Below the pieces are notes generated by a model. The model had not been told where the DNA came from. It ran no database searches and saw only the letters and a list, made by a program, of their open reading frames with translations. The position numbers were made by a program, and so were the translations under genes. 52,334 nt of DNA from contig CAYMNU010000082.1 of the NCBI GenBank assembly GCA_964391885.1, positions 1 through 52,334 on the forward strand, read 5' to 3'. This document shows positions 33,087-40,790 of this stretch, piece after piece (within the stretch, counting starts at the first letter, position 1; every line of letters starts with the position of its first letter). This DNA is from CAYMNU01 sp964391885. GTDB taxonomy: Archaea; Altiarchaeota; Altiarchaeia; JAFGQM01.

Positions 33087-33443
33087 ATGGGCCTGTTCGA
33101 AGACCTGCACCTGCTGATATGCCTCATATCCTTCCTATACTTGTTCAGGAAGGTCAAGGAGTCCACCCAGTCGAGGATGCTCGGAGTAGTCGTCTCGGGC
33201 TTTGTGATATTCTTCATATTCTTCCAACACGTATGGATAGCCTTTTTGTTCTTCTTCATAATGTTCGGCTATCTCTTCATCGGCGGTCTGACCTCCGGTA
33301 TCGTAGAGGGCCAGATGACGCGCGCTTACATGGGCTTCCTAGGTGGCATGGGCCGCGGCGGGGCACCCAACAACATGATAATGCCATTCCCGCAGCCATC
33401 GGGTGGTACGAGTAGCTGGATAACCCCGGGCGGAAAAGCTTAA
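33087..33443 (+). CDS. small membrane protein (118 aa)
   Basis: About two to three hydrophobic segments (~8-22, ~33-50, ~50-68) followed by a glycine/proline-rich tail (GGMGRGGAPNNMIMPFPQPSGG). TATA-like TTTTTAAAGG sits ~23 bases before the ATG, so this gene likely starts its own transcript. No family is recognised. It heads the plus-strand part of a cluster of small membrane proteins. Confidence 0.65.
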   Translation: MGLFEDLHLLICLISFLYLFRKVKESTQSRMLGVVVSGFVIFFIFFQHVWIAFLFFFIMFGYLFIGGLTSGIVEGQMTRAYMGFLGGMGRGGAPNNMIMPFPQPSGGTSSWITPGGKA

Positions 33444-33450
33444 TTGAAAG

Positions 33451-33789
33451 ATGGACTCCTCCACCTTCCTCCTTTTCCTTATCCTGATGGGCCTAGCTTT
33501 CACCTCAGGCAACCAGACGCTCCTATACATGGGCATTGGCGTGGGTGCGATATTCTTAATACTTATGGGCGGCGCGCACCACATAATAGTCGCGATAGTG
33601 TCGCTGGCTATACTGGGTGTGGGCTATATGATGTCGCAGGAGGGTGACACCCAATACATGCTTTATGCGCTCTTGATTTCTGGCGCCTTATTCATGATAT
33701 TCGTCCTGCACGGCAAGGACGAGGCTGCAGGAGGCGGTATGGACCCATATGGGGGCATGGGCGGTCTTGGGCTTCCAATGGGCTATTGA
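33451..33789 (+). CDS. small membrane protein (112 aa), hairpin type
   Basis: Four hydrophobic segments with a first hairpin of the pattern helix - SGNQTLLYMGIGVGAIFLILMGG, and a Gly/Met-rich tail (GGGMDPYGGMGGLGLPMGY). The hairpin and the M-G-I-G signature resemble the small membrane proteins on the opposite strand at 35-37 kb. It starts seven bases after the 118-residue gene. Confidence 0.65.
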   Translation: MDSSTFLLFLILMGLAFTSGNQTLLYMGIGVGAIFLILMGGAHHIIVAIVSLAILGVGYMMSQEGDTQYMLYALLISGALFMIFVLHGKDEAAGGGMDPYGGMGGLGLPMGY

Positions 33790-33817
33790 CTTTTAAACTA
33801 AAACCCCTTAACCTAGC

Positions 33818-35065
33818 ATGGCCGAATATTTCTCAGGGAGCGCAAGGCTTAATAAGACCCCCATAAAGTGGACTTCTGTTTTCCCGAAAGGATTTACACA
33901 TAACTGTGAGAGATGCGGGCTTTGCTGTACCCTAGTGCATGTCAACCAGAAGGACTTGCAGAGGCTAAATGCCTCGGGCTCGAGCAGCCTAGTTACCGAG
34001 CAAGTGCTTGGAGGCACGCCAAGGAAGGTGATGAAGACCAGGGAAAACGGAACCTGTGCTGCCCTCAATAAAGACTGGCTCTGCGACATATATGAAGCAA
34101 GGCCCATGATATGCCGCTCTTACCCCTTCCTGGTAAACCCAGGGATGGATGGTAAGCTGGTCATCGATATTTCTATGGGCTGCCCCTATGTGGGGCTCTT
34201 CGCGGATAAAAAGATTGAGAGCAGGGATTTAAAAGATGCAGTGGGGATTACAATTGATCACATCCCGGAAACCTTGAGGTCGTCGATGTCTTACAGAAAA
34301 ACGCTTGCCGACCATCTAAGGGCTGCTTTCCCGCCCGCATTCCTTTCGGAAAGTGAAAGACTGGAATTCATGGATGCTGCTATATCATATCTAGTGGGTT
34401 TGGAGGATCCGTGTAACATTATCTCTGAATCCGAAGCATGGGGCAGGGGCATTGCAGGCTATTGCAGGAGTAAGCTCAGTGAGGGGGGCAATTTCAATCC
34501 CAGTGAACTCAAAGGCGCCCTGTCTCTGGGAGGCAATGTAGAGAAACCTTCAAAAAAGCGCTGTAAGTTAGTCTTTGGGGATATTGGAAACAGGATTTTC
34601 TTTTTGGGCGAGAATGGTGTCGAGTTCAGCAATATCAGTGCCGGCTTCCTGGGAGTGCGTATAGGCGGGACTAGAATACCTTGGCGCAGCTTCGAAAAGA
34701 TGGCCTACTCCAAAGCTGCGATTGAAGAGCTTGCATCCTATATGAAAATCTGCATTCGCAGACCCGGCTTCCAGGTGACCTCGGCCAAAATCGCGAATTA
34801 CCTGGTGGATTATGAGGGAGTTGGGGCCATGGATCATGAGATAAGCTCTGTTCTCTTGTCTCGCGCCCTTGTCAGGCATTTTGATCCCATTGCCCGCAGC
34901 ATATCAGGCATGAGAGGGGACGAAAAAATAAGCGGCGAAGACGCAAGGCTGGCCATATGCAATATGGATAATATATTCTTAACTGCCCTTATGAGCGGAA
35001 GCCTGGCAAATGACTTCGTAAGAAGAATCAGGTCGGGAGAATTAACTAGCGTACCATCCCTATGA
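33818..35065 (+). CDS. YkgJ-like Cys-cluster protein
   Basis: A 415-residue protein. Residues ~28-130 have the YkgJ-type zinc/iron-chelating pattern: CERCGLCCTLVHVNQKDLQRL, then GTCAALNKDWLCDIYEARPMICRSYPF and GCPYVG. The remaining ~280 residues are unrecognised, with a helical and a beta region but no cysteine-rich block. The family function is unknown and metal binding is assumed. It lies in the membrane-protein cluster and overlaps the 101-residue gene tail-to-tail. Confidence 0.78.
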   Translation: MAEYFSGSARLNKTPIKWTSVFPKGFTHNCERCGLCCTLVHVNQKDLQRLNASGSSSLVTEQVLGGTPRKVMKTRENGTCAALNKDWLCDIYEARPMICRSYPFLVNPGMDGKLVIDISMGCPYVGLFADKKIESRDLKDAVGITIDHIPETLRSSMSYRKTLADHLRAAFPPAFLSESERLEFMDAAISYLVGLEDPCNIISESEAWGRGIAGYCRSKLSEGGNFNPSELKGALSLGGNVEKPSKKRCKLVFGDIGNRIFFLGENGVEFSNISAGFLGVRIGGTRIPWRSFEKMAYSKAAIEELASYMKICIRRPGFQVTSAKIANYLVDYEGVGAMDHEISSVLLSRALVRHFDPIARSISGMRGDEKISGEDARLAICNMDNIFLTALMSGSLANDFVRRIRSGELTSVPSL

Positions 35066-35351
35066 TGCGGCCGGCGGAAGTCCCCCAGTGGTCTGCCATC
35101 TCTTCCCACCAGTTGTTGCCGTCCCACTTGGGCTGGTATTTGACACGCAGCATCTGCTCTTTCATGCCTTCTGAAGCAGGACCTATGTCAGGTGAGGGGT
35201 AAAACATCTTGTTCTGGTTCTTTGATGCGCCAGACTCGCTTGTAGAAACGAGAACCATGAGGACTCCGATGCCCAGCGCAACCCAAACCATTCCTTCCTT
35301 AAGGGCGAAGATTACAAGCACGAGCATTACCAAAACCAATACCATATTCAT
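35046..35351 (-). CDS. helical-hairpin membrane protein A (101 aa)
   Basis: Two hydrophobic helices (~2-17 and ~20-36) with KEGMVWVALGIGVLMVLVS at the turn, then a soluble tail with FYPSPDIGPASEGMKEQMLRVKYQPKW. It is a clear paralogue of the 103-residue gene at 35391 (GMVWVALGI and SEGMxEQMxRxKYQxxW are shared). No family is recognised. Confidence 0.7.
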   Translation of the reverse strand: MNMVLVLVMLVLVIFALKEGMVWVALGIGVLMVLVSTSESGASKNQNKMFYPSPDIGPASEGMKEQMLRVKYQPKWDGNNWWEEMADHWGTSAGRIIGMVR

Positions 35352-35390
35352 TTTGCGTTAATTTAATCGGGAAAGCTTAATAAACCTTTG

Positions 35391-35702
35391 TCATTGCAAA
35401 AGCCCTAATCCGCGGCCTAAGCCTGGCCCGAGCTCTTCGCCAATTGCGTTATGCATCTCATGGTCGTCCTCGTGACCCGTCCAATCACTCTGGTATTTTA
35501 TCCTAACCATCTGCTCCTGCATGCCTTCAGATACTGGCTTGAGGCGCTCCGGGGGATAAAAAAAGGGCGTTCGTGAAGGCTTCTTTTCACCCATTGCTAT
35601 GACTGCCATGAGCAGGCATATGCCCAATGCAACCCAGACCATTCCAGAGCTGATACCATAGAAAACCAGCAAAAGCATCACGAGCATAACTACTAGGTTC
35701 AT
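35391..35702 (-). CDS. helical-hairpin membrane protein B (103 aa)
   Basis: I place the start at ATG 35702 (MNLVVMLVMLLLVFYGI), not at 35759, because this frame matches protein A from its first residue. It has two helices with SGMVWVALGICLLMAVIAM, then FFYPPERLKPVSEGMQEQMVRIKYQSDW and a histidine/glycine tail. It starts four bases after the next gene upstream. Tandem duplication with protein A is likely. Confidence 0.7.
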   Translation of the reverse strand: MNLVVMLVMLLLVFYGISSGMVWVALGICLLMAVIAMGEKKPSRTPFFYPPERLKPVSEGMQEQMVRIKYQSDWTGHEDDHEMHNAIGEELGPGLGRGLGLLQ

Positions 35703-35706
35703 TTTG

Positions 35707-36117
35707 TCATAATCCGAACGGGCTTCCCATATCCTGTTCAAGCCTCGCCCGCTTGGCATTAGTCTTGTGGCTGTATTTGAGGTTGATGAAGCGTTCCAGC
35801 TCGTCTGCGACAGGGAGCGGTATATTCAGCATGTCGCCGTCTAGGTGAGGCGACTTGTGAGTACCCAGAGTGTCCTCGCGTGGGTCCACCTCTCCGGGAT
35901 CTTTAAGGTCCCAGTTGAAGCCTTGCCCGCCCTTGGCAAGGGCATATGCCTGTGGCTGCGGATAGGGCTGGAAGCCCGCAGGTGCAGTGGGGCCTTTTCT
36001 GTTCAAGGAATACGCCACCGCACCCACGGCTATGAGAGCTATACCCATCCAGCCTGCGCCCGGGGCCAGCAATAGCGCCGCGCCCAGTATCATGATTATG
36101 GCTGTGCTGTCCATCAT
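35707..36117 (-). CDS. helical-hairpin membrane protein C (136 aa)
   Basis: Two short hydrophobic helices (~4-18 and ~22-38) with the turn GAGWMGIALIAVGAVAYSL, like proteins A, B and D in plan. The soluble tail is ~95 residues, polar, with a proline-rich start. The start overlaps the stop of protein D by four bases (ATGA). No family is recognised. Confidence 0.68.
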   Translation of the reverse strand: MMDSTAIIMILGAALLLAPGAGWMGIALIAVGAVAYSLNRKGPTAPAGFQPYPQPQAYALAKGGQGFNWDLKDPGEVDPREDTLGTHKSPHLDGDMLNIPLPVADELERFINLKYSHKTNAKRARLEQDMGSPFGL

Positions 36118-36722
36118 TCTTTTGCCCAGTCGTCAAAGCCTGTCTTGACCGTTTCAAAGGTAGGTTCAAGGCACTTGGTCTTGAGTATGGGCTTGCTTGT
36201 GCGGAAGTGGGAAGTTATCAAGTTTGTGAAGACCTTAACGCCATCAACGGGATTCTGTTCATCCATGAAAGGCATGTTCAGCCTCAGGTCATCTTTTACC
36301 CTGACTCTTGCCATGGGATTTTCTTTATCTTGTGGTCCAGTAGCATAAAAGCTGAAGGTCCCTGTTCTTTTTCCAACTGAGGCTATTCCACCTGTGAGAT
36401 CATATTCAGGGCTTCCCTTTTCAGGACCTATTGACCCAATATCAGCTATACCGTCCGGTGGCATCGTCGGCTTGAAGTGCATGGGGTCGTTCACAGAGCC
36501 CCAGATTTCTTTTTTCTTGGCAGGCTTGCCCTGCGACATCATTGGCCTCGCCTGTGCCATAGCAGGACGGGGCACCATCACAGGACTTTGCTCGCCGCCC
36601 AAAGCCATAGCTAATGAGAGCATTATAGTAGCTATACCCAGCCACCACCAGGTGCCTCCTAGGAAGAGTATGAAAAACCCCAGTGCCAGTAGGCCCAGCA
36701 GCGTCGTGGTGCCAATAGCCAT
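36114..36722 (-). CDS. helical-hairpin membrane protein D (202 aa)
   Basis: The same plan again: two helices (~4-22 and ~25-42) around GGTWWWLGIATIMLSLAMALGG, followed by ~155 soluble residues with methionine- and proline-rich start and a mixed alpha/beta end. It starts five bases after the coiled-coil gene, so the five minus-strand genes probably form one transcript. Confidence 0.68.
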   Translation of the reverse strand: MAIGTTTLLGLLALGFFILFLGGTWWWLGIATIMLSLAMALGGEQSPVMVPRPAMAQARPMMSQGKPAKKKEIWGSVNDPMHFKPTMPPDGIADIGSIGPEKGSPEYDLTGGIASVGKRTGTFSFYATGPQDKENPMARVRVKDDLRLNMPFMDEQNPVDGVKVFTNLITSHFRTSKPILKTKCLEPTFETVKTGFDDWAKE

Positions 36723-36727
36723 GCCGT

Positions 36728-37861
36728 CTATTTCTTCTCCAGGACCTCGACCATCTTGATATTGAGTTCCCTGATAGTGTCAAGGAGCTCTTTTAACTGC
36801 CCAAGTTCGGTCTCGATCGCATCCATTTTGTCCGTAAGCTGTTTTGCAGTTTCCGCATCCAATTTTTCTTCCTCCTCTTGTGTCAGTTCCTTGTTTGAGA
36901 ATTTATCTTGTAATGTGTCACCCGAGTCACCGAGCGCCTTGGCAGTTTCTTTTTTCGGTGCGGGAGCGACGGGCTTTGAAATCGCTTCCTTGATTAAGCT
37001 AAGCCTCTTCATCTTAGCCTGGGTAAGGCTGTCTTCAGATACCTTATCTTTCTTTTCCTTTTTGCCGTCTTTCTTGTCCTTTGTGGCTTTTTTATCTGGA
37101 GATTCTTTAGAGGATGATGAAGTCATGGCAGCCAGCTTAGAAAGCCGGTCATCGCCCTTTGCAGCAGGGCTTGCCTGTTTTTCGGCTTCGGAGAGATTTG
37201 CTTGTTCAGCATCTTTTTTCTTCTTGCCGAATAGTCCAAAGAAGCCCTTACCTTCTTTTGAGGATTTCTGCTCTTTTGCCTTAGGGGCTTTTTCCGGGGT
37301 CTTTTCTGGGATTTCCTTGCTTGTGGTGGTGTCTAGGGGCTTAAAAATATCGGCAAGGGGGTCTTTTTCAGGAAGCACTTTACCTGCGTCAGGGGGAAGT
37401 ACATTAGAAGCGGAAGGAGCTATGGAAGGCTCTGCAAGCGGCGCTTGCTGCTGCACTTTGGTTACTGCATTGGCTTGTTGGGGGTCTTTTTTCTTCTTGC
37501 CGAATAATCCTAGGAATCCTTTGCCCTCCTGAGAGGGTTTAGGCTCTTTTGCCTCGGGGGCTTTTTCCGGAGTCTTTTCCGGGATTTTATCATCAGTTGC
37601 GCTCTCTTGCTTGCCTGCAGCTTTATCCTGTGTGCCTTCGGATTTTTCCTCGCCCTTGGAATCGGCTTTTGCTTTTGCAATCTCTTTTTGAAGCTCCTTT
37701 GCCTTTTTTATGAGATGGTGCACCTCCCTTCCGCTAAGCCCAAAATCTACTAATTGTGTTTTGACTTCGTCGTCGCTCATGCCTTCTTCATATAATTTGG
37801 CGACCAATTCTTCAGGTTTGGAGCTACTCATCTTTTTAATCAGATGGCTATAATTATGCAT
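36728..37861 (-). CDS. charged coiled-coil protein with two amphipathic motifs
   Basis: A 377-residue very charged protein (ATG at 37831 is an alternative start, giving MSSSKPEELV). Residues ~16-58 resemble the archaeal helical domain of type L-x-x-G-x-S-x-x-E-[IV]. Residues 92-131 and 183-222 repeat each other (IPEKTPEKAP..KEGKGFxGLFGKKKKD), and each ends in a short GFxGLFGKKKK motif like a MinD membrane-targeting tail. The last ~60 residues are a predicted coiled coil. It could bind the membrane surface and gather the small membrane proteins downstream. It is divergent from the ATPase-like gene, with only a ~31-base gap. Confidence 0.65.
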   Translation of the reverse strand: MHNYSHLIKKMSSSKPEELVAKLYEEGMSDDEVKTQLVDFGLSGREVHHLIKKAKELQKEIAKAKADSKGEEKSEGTQDKAAGKQESATDDKIPEKTPEKAPEAKEPKPSQEGKGFLGLFGKKKKDPQQANAVTKVQQQAPLAEPSIAPSASNVLPPDAGKVLPEKDPLADIFKPLDTTTSKEIPEKTPEKAPKAKEQKSSKEGKGFFGLFGKKKKDAEQANLSEAEKQASPAAKGDDRLSKLAAMTSSSSKESPDKKATKDKKDGKKEKKDKVSEDSLTQAKMKRLSLIKEAISKPVAPAPKKETAKALGDSGDTLQDKFSNKELTQEEEEKLDAETAKQLTDKMDAIETELGQLKELLDTIRELNIKMVEVLEKK

Positions 37862-37892
37862 TGTTTAATTAAAATGCTGTTTGCATGCAAAT

Positions 37893-39398
37893 ATGGCTTC
37901 TAAAAGTGTTTGGAATCTGCCCGGGGGACCCTGGGAAAGGGTATTCGCAGGGGTGTGGAACAATTTCAATGTAGCAGTCTATGAGAACTCTGAAAAAGTC
38001 CTTCTGACCACCATATTCCCGAAAACAGGAGAAGTCAACTGGATTATGATAAGGGTAGACAAGATACTACTGGTGCCCAAGGGATTCGAAAAGATCGAGG
38101 CGGAACTCCAACAAAAGAACATTCAGATACTCAAGCAGAGAATTCCCGAAAGGCATATGGATTATATCATATTGCTGACACCCCCGACCACGGTGGAATT
38201 CGGCAGCAAGGAGATAGGCTCGAGCGTATTCCAAAAAACGCTGGCACTCGGTAAAGAGGTCGAAGAGATAAAAGCTCTGGCGAGCAAAAAGGGTGTTGAG
38301 GTAATAGACTTAAAGGACGCACCATATAAAGAGGCTGCAAATGTTATGGGGAATCCGACGCTGTTGCTAGGTTTACTAAGTGTGGCGCCCGAGGGGGAAG
38401 AGCCAAAGAAGGAGCGTCTTACTCAAATAACATTAGGAGAAACTGTAGATGGTTTGTTCGGCATAGATGAAAGTTTCTTTCGCTCCTTCAGCTCGATAAA
38501 AAGAGGTAGCGAGGAGGAACGAAATTATCTTGCGCAGGCTATAATGGAAAGTGCCATAATAGATGCATCCCCAATGCCGATAATCTTCAATTTTAGCCAA
38601 TCCCACTTAAAGCTTTCCCAAGCAAACCCCTACCCCTATGATTATTCGCGCTATGGGTTCGAGTCACACAATATAGGATTCAGGCTTGAAAGCTATGACG
38701 CCTCATCCAATGAATGTCCACTAAAGATTAATCTTAACCAAGCGAGTCCACAATTCCTCTGGAAGCTTTTCGGGCTTGGGACCGACGAAGCTTCTACTGC
38801 CATACTTTCTGCGGCAAATAAGCTGCAGCAGTCCAATTCTATAAACACTATAGAAGACCTAAAAAATGAGATCTGCAAAACAGCTCCGGGGAATGATAAG
38901 GAGCGAGGCATCCAGTCCAATGCCCTCAGGATATTGGGCACTATCGATTTGGCTTACGGCGACATATTCTCTTCAAGCTGTGATTTCTGTGCAGTGTTGA
39001 AAAATTGGATTGGGAAGAATGCGACAGTCCATATAGACTTAGCGGGACTTGATAAAAGGCCCAGACTAGCCTTCCTGCTTTATGTACTTGACAGTGCGGA
39101 GGTGATGCGCCTCTCAGGAAACTCGTCAGACATAGAAACTAAACGGCTAGAACAGGTTTACTTTGGCTTGGTAAACCTTGCTTGGTTTGGAACAGGCATA
39201 CTACAAGAGGAAATAATAAATAAGATCATAGAAAGCAAGTCCGGCGGGCTTTTTGTAAACGAGGGAGACCTGCCTATGAAAATTGAGAGCAGAGTTGTAA
39301 ACAAATTCAGTATTACCGGGCCAGGCAAAGCCAAATTATACCGAGGGGGGCGAGGAGCCGAATTCACAATAAGGCCGCTTCTGAGCTGTCCACCCTAA
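37893..39398 (+). CDS. HerA/VirB4-like pseudo-ATPase (putative)
   Basis: A ~501-residue protein (the frame opens with TTG at 37881, but ATG at 37893 is preferred). By eye, its middle and C-terminus align with HerA of this window. PMPIIFNFSQSHLKL sits where HerA has VPCVIIDPHGEY. SPQFLWKLFGLGTDEASTAILSAANKL.. and ALRILGTIDLAYGDIFSS.. match the HerA helical insert. VHIDLAGLDKRPRLAFLLYVLDSAE falls at the INLKGI and Walker B segments. The Walker A position holds IKRGSEEERNYLA, with no GKS/T, so it should not hydrolyse ATP. The first ~180 residues are unrelated. An alternative is an unrelated fold; this rests on hand alignment. Confidence 0.45.
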   Translation: MASKSVWNLPGGPWERVFAGVWNNFNVAVYENSEKVLLTTIFPKTGEVNWIMIRVDKILLVPKGFEKIEAELQQKNIQILKQRIPERHMDYIILLTPPTTVEFGSKEIGSSVFQKTLALGKEVEEIKALASKKGVEVIDLKDAPYKEAANVMGNPTLLLGLLSVAPEGEEPKKERLTQITLGETVDGLFGIDESFFRSFSSIKRGSEEERNYLAQAIMESAIIDASPMPIIFNFSQSHLKLSQANPYPYDYSRYGFESHNIGFRLESYDASSNECPLKINLNQASPQFLWKLFGLGTDEASTAILSAANKLQQSNSINTIEDLKNEICKTAPGNDKERGIQSNALRILGTIDLAYGDIFSSSCDFCAVLKNWIGKNATVHIDLAGLDKRPRLAFLLYVLDSAEVMRLSGNSSDIETKRLEQVYFGLVNLAWFGTGILQEEIINKIIESKSGGLFVNEGDLPMKIESRVVNKFSITGPGKAKLYRGGRGAEFTIRPLLSCPP

Positions 39399-39455
39399 TC
39401 GGATAAATGGTTTCCAGGACAATAAAACCGTTTGGAAAAAGTTGCGGGTTTTAAT

Positions 39456-39465
39456 GTTTTTATAC
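39456..39465 (+). promoter_or_regulatory. TATA box of 29-codon zinc-ribbon gene
   Basis: GTTTTTATAC is centred ~24 bases before ATG 39485. This spacing fits a leaderless transcript and supports the very short gene. Confidence 0.55.
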
Positions 39466-39484
39466 GCAGTCGCTATAACTTCAC

Positions 39485-39574
39485 ATGGCCACTTGTCCTG
39501 AATGCGGAAGCAAAATCGCACATGAGGGAGGCTGCATGACTTGCTATAGTTGCGGTTGGGCTGCTTGCAGCTGA
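39485..39574 (+). CDS. 29-aa zinc-ribbon microprotein
   Basis: A 29-residue protein, MATCPECGSK..GGCMTCYSCGW..C, with C4/C7 and C17/C20/C23 arranged like the zinc-ribbon tail of B12-dependent ribonucleotide reductase, here as a free-standing protein. The start has a good TATA box. Similar minimal zinc ribbons occur in archaea. Function is unknown. Confidence 0.6.
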   Translation: MATCPECGSKIAHEGGCMTCYSCGWAACS

Positions 39575-39658
39575 TTTCTTATTTTTGCAATATATCTAGA
39601 TCGTGTGAAGCTTATATATTTAGCAAATGCTAGACTAGAAAAAAATAGGATTAAAAAA

Positions 39659-40789
39659 TTACTTCTTTGCAGTCTTAGGGACTTTCATTCCTAGCCTGAC
39701 AATGCCCGTGCCGACAGGCGGGGGCTTGCCGACTATGATGCTCTCGGCAACTCCGGTGAGATAATCCTCTTCACCTTTGAGTGATGCGCTAAGAAGGTGC
39801 TTTGTGGTTTCCTCGAAAGCCGCCTTGGCAATAACCGAGCTCTTGGAGCCTGAGATGCCGTGCCTGCCTATTGCACTAATGTCGCCGGTAAGGGTCATCA
39901 TATCTGCTACAAGCATTAGGTGCCTTATATCGACACCCAGATTCTGCTCGTCAAGAACCTGTTTGGCTTCCCTGATTATGGCGTTTCTTGCGGCTTCTAT
40001 GCCCATGAACTCATAAATTTCCTGGATATTGTTGGAATAAACCTTATCGTGTTCAATGCCCTTGATTTTGTACACTTCGCGAAGATTGGAGCCTTCTGTA
40101 TATATTATAAACTGGCCATCCTCTTCCTTGATAAGTATCCTTCGGACACCCTTGACTCCGGCGAGCTTTGTCTTGCCTATCTTTTTTCTTATCTTGGCAA
40201 GGTCTGCGATGCTTTTCTTTTTTGAATGCATCTTAAAGCCTTCTTTCACCTTTTCGTAATCGCCCAGCTTTTTAAGGTTTTTTTCAATGTCTTCGACATA
40301 AAGCTTGTCTTCTGCTATTATGATGACTGCCATTTCGGCAAGGTCCGTCCTCAATTTTGCGACATTATCGATATTGACTTCTCTCAGCTTCTTGCCTATC
40401 TGTTCGGCTTCCTCAAGGCTTTTCACCTTATCTAGCTCAAGGGGTATTCTCATGAGGGTGGTGTCGGGCTCTCTCTTGGCGTCCACGACTTCTATAAGCC
40501 TGGGAAGGCCCTGTGGAACTGCAACCTCGGCTACGCCGGCATAGTGGAAGGTTCTCATGGTCATCTGGGTTCCAGGCTCGCCGATGCTCTGCGCTGCGAT
40601 GGTACCCACCGCCTCGCCTGGGGATACCCTACATTGTTCATACATCAGTATTGCCCTGTCGACCAATGCCTTGAATTCTTTCTGGTCTTTCGCCTTTGGG
40701 ACTCCTTCTTCCCTTATCTTGCTTACAAGCGAAGGGGGCAGTATGCCCATAGCCCTTGAAAGTTCCTGGTTTATAATCTTGTCATCCAT
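39659..40789 (-). CDS. rpoA2: RNA polymerase subunit A'' (Rpo1C)
   Basis: The C-terminal third of the largest RNA polymerase subunit. ATG at 40789 gives 376 residues; a GTG at 40801 would add four. The visible signature is CRVSPGEAVGTIAAQSIGEPGTQMTMRTFHYAGVAEVAVPQGLPRL (bridge helix and trigger loop). The C-terminal GDISAIGRHGISGSKSSVIAKAAFEETTKHLL is the family ending. It follows rpoA1 by one base, the order H-B-A'-A'' typical of archaea. Confidence 0.97.
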   Translation of the reverse strand: MDDKIINQELSRAMGILPPSLVSKIREEGVPKAKDQKEFKALVDRAILMYEQCRVSPGEAVGTIAAQSIGEPGTQMTMRTFHYAGVAEVAVPQGLPRLIEVVDAKREPDTTLMRIPLELDKVKSLEEAEQIGKKLREVNIDNVAKLRTDLAEMAVIIIAEDKLYVEDIEKNLKKLGDYEKVKEGFKMHSKKKSIADLAKIRKKIGKTKLAGVKGVRRILIKEEDGQFIIYTEGSNLREVYKIKGIEHDKVYSNNIQEIYEFMGIEAARNAIIREAKQVLDEQNLGVDIRHLMLVADMMTLTGDISAIGRHGISGSKSSVIAKAAFEETTKHLLSASLKGEEDYLTGVAESIIVGKPPPVGTGIVRLGMKVPKTAKK

Positions 40790-40790
40790 T

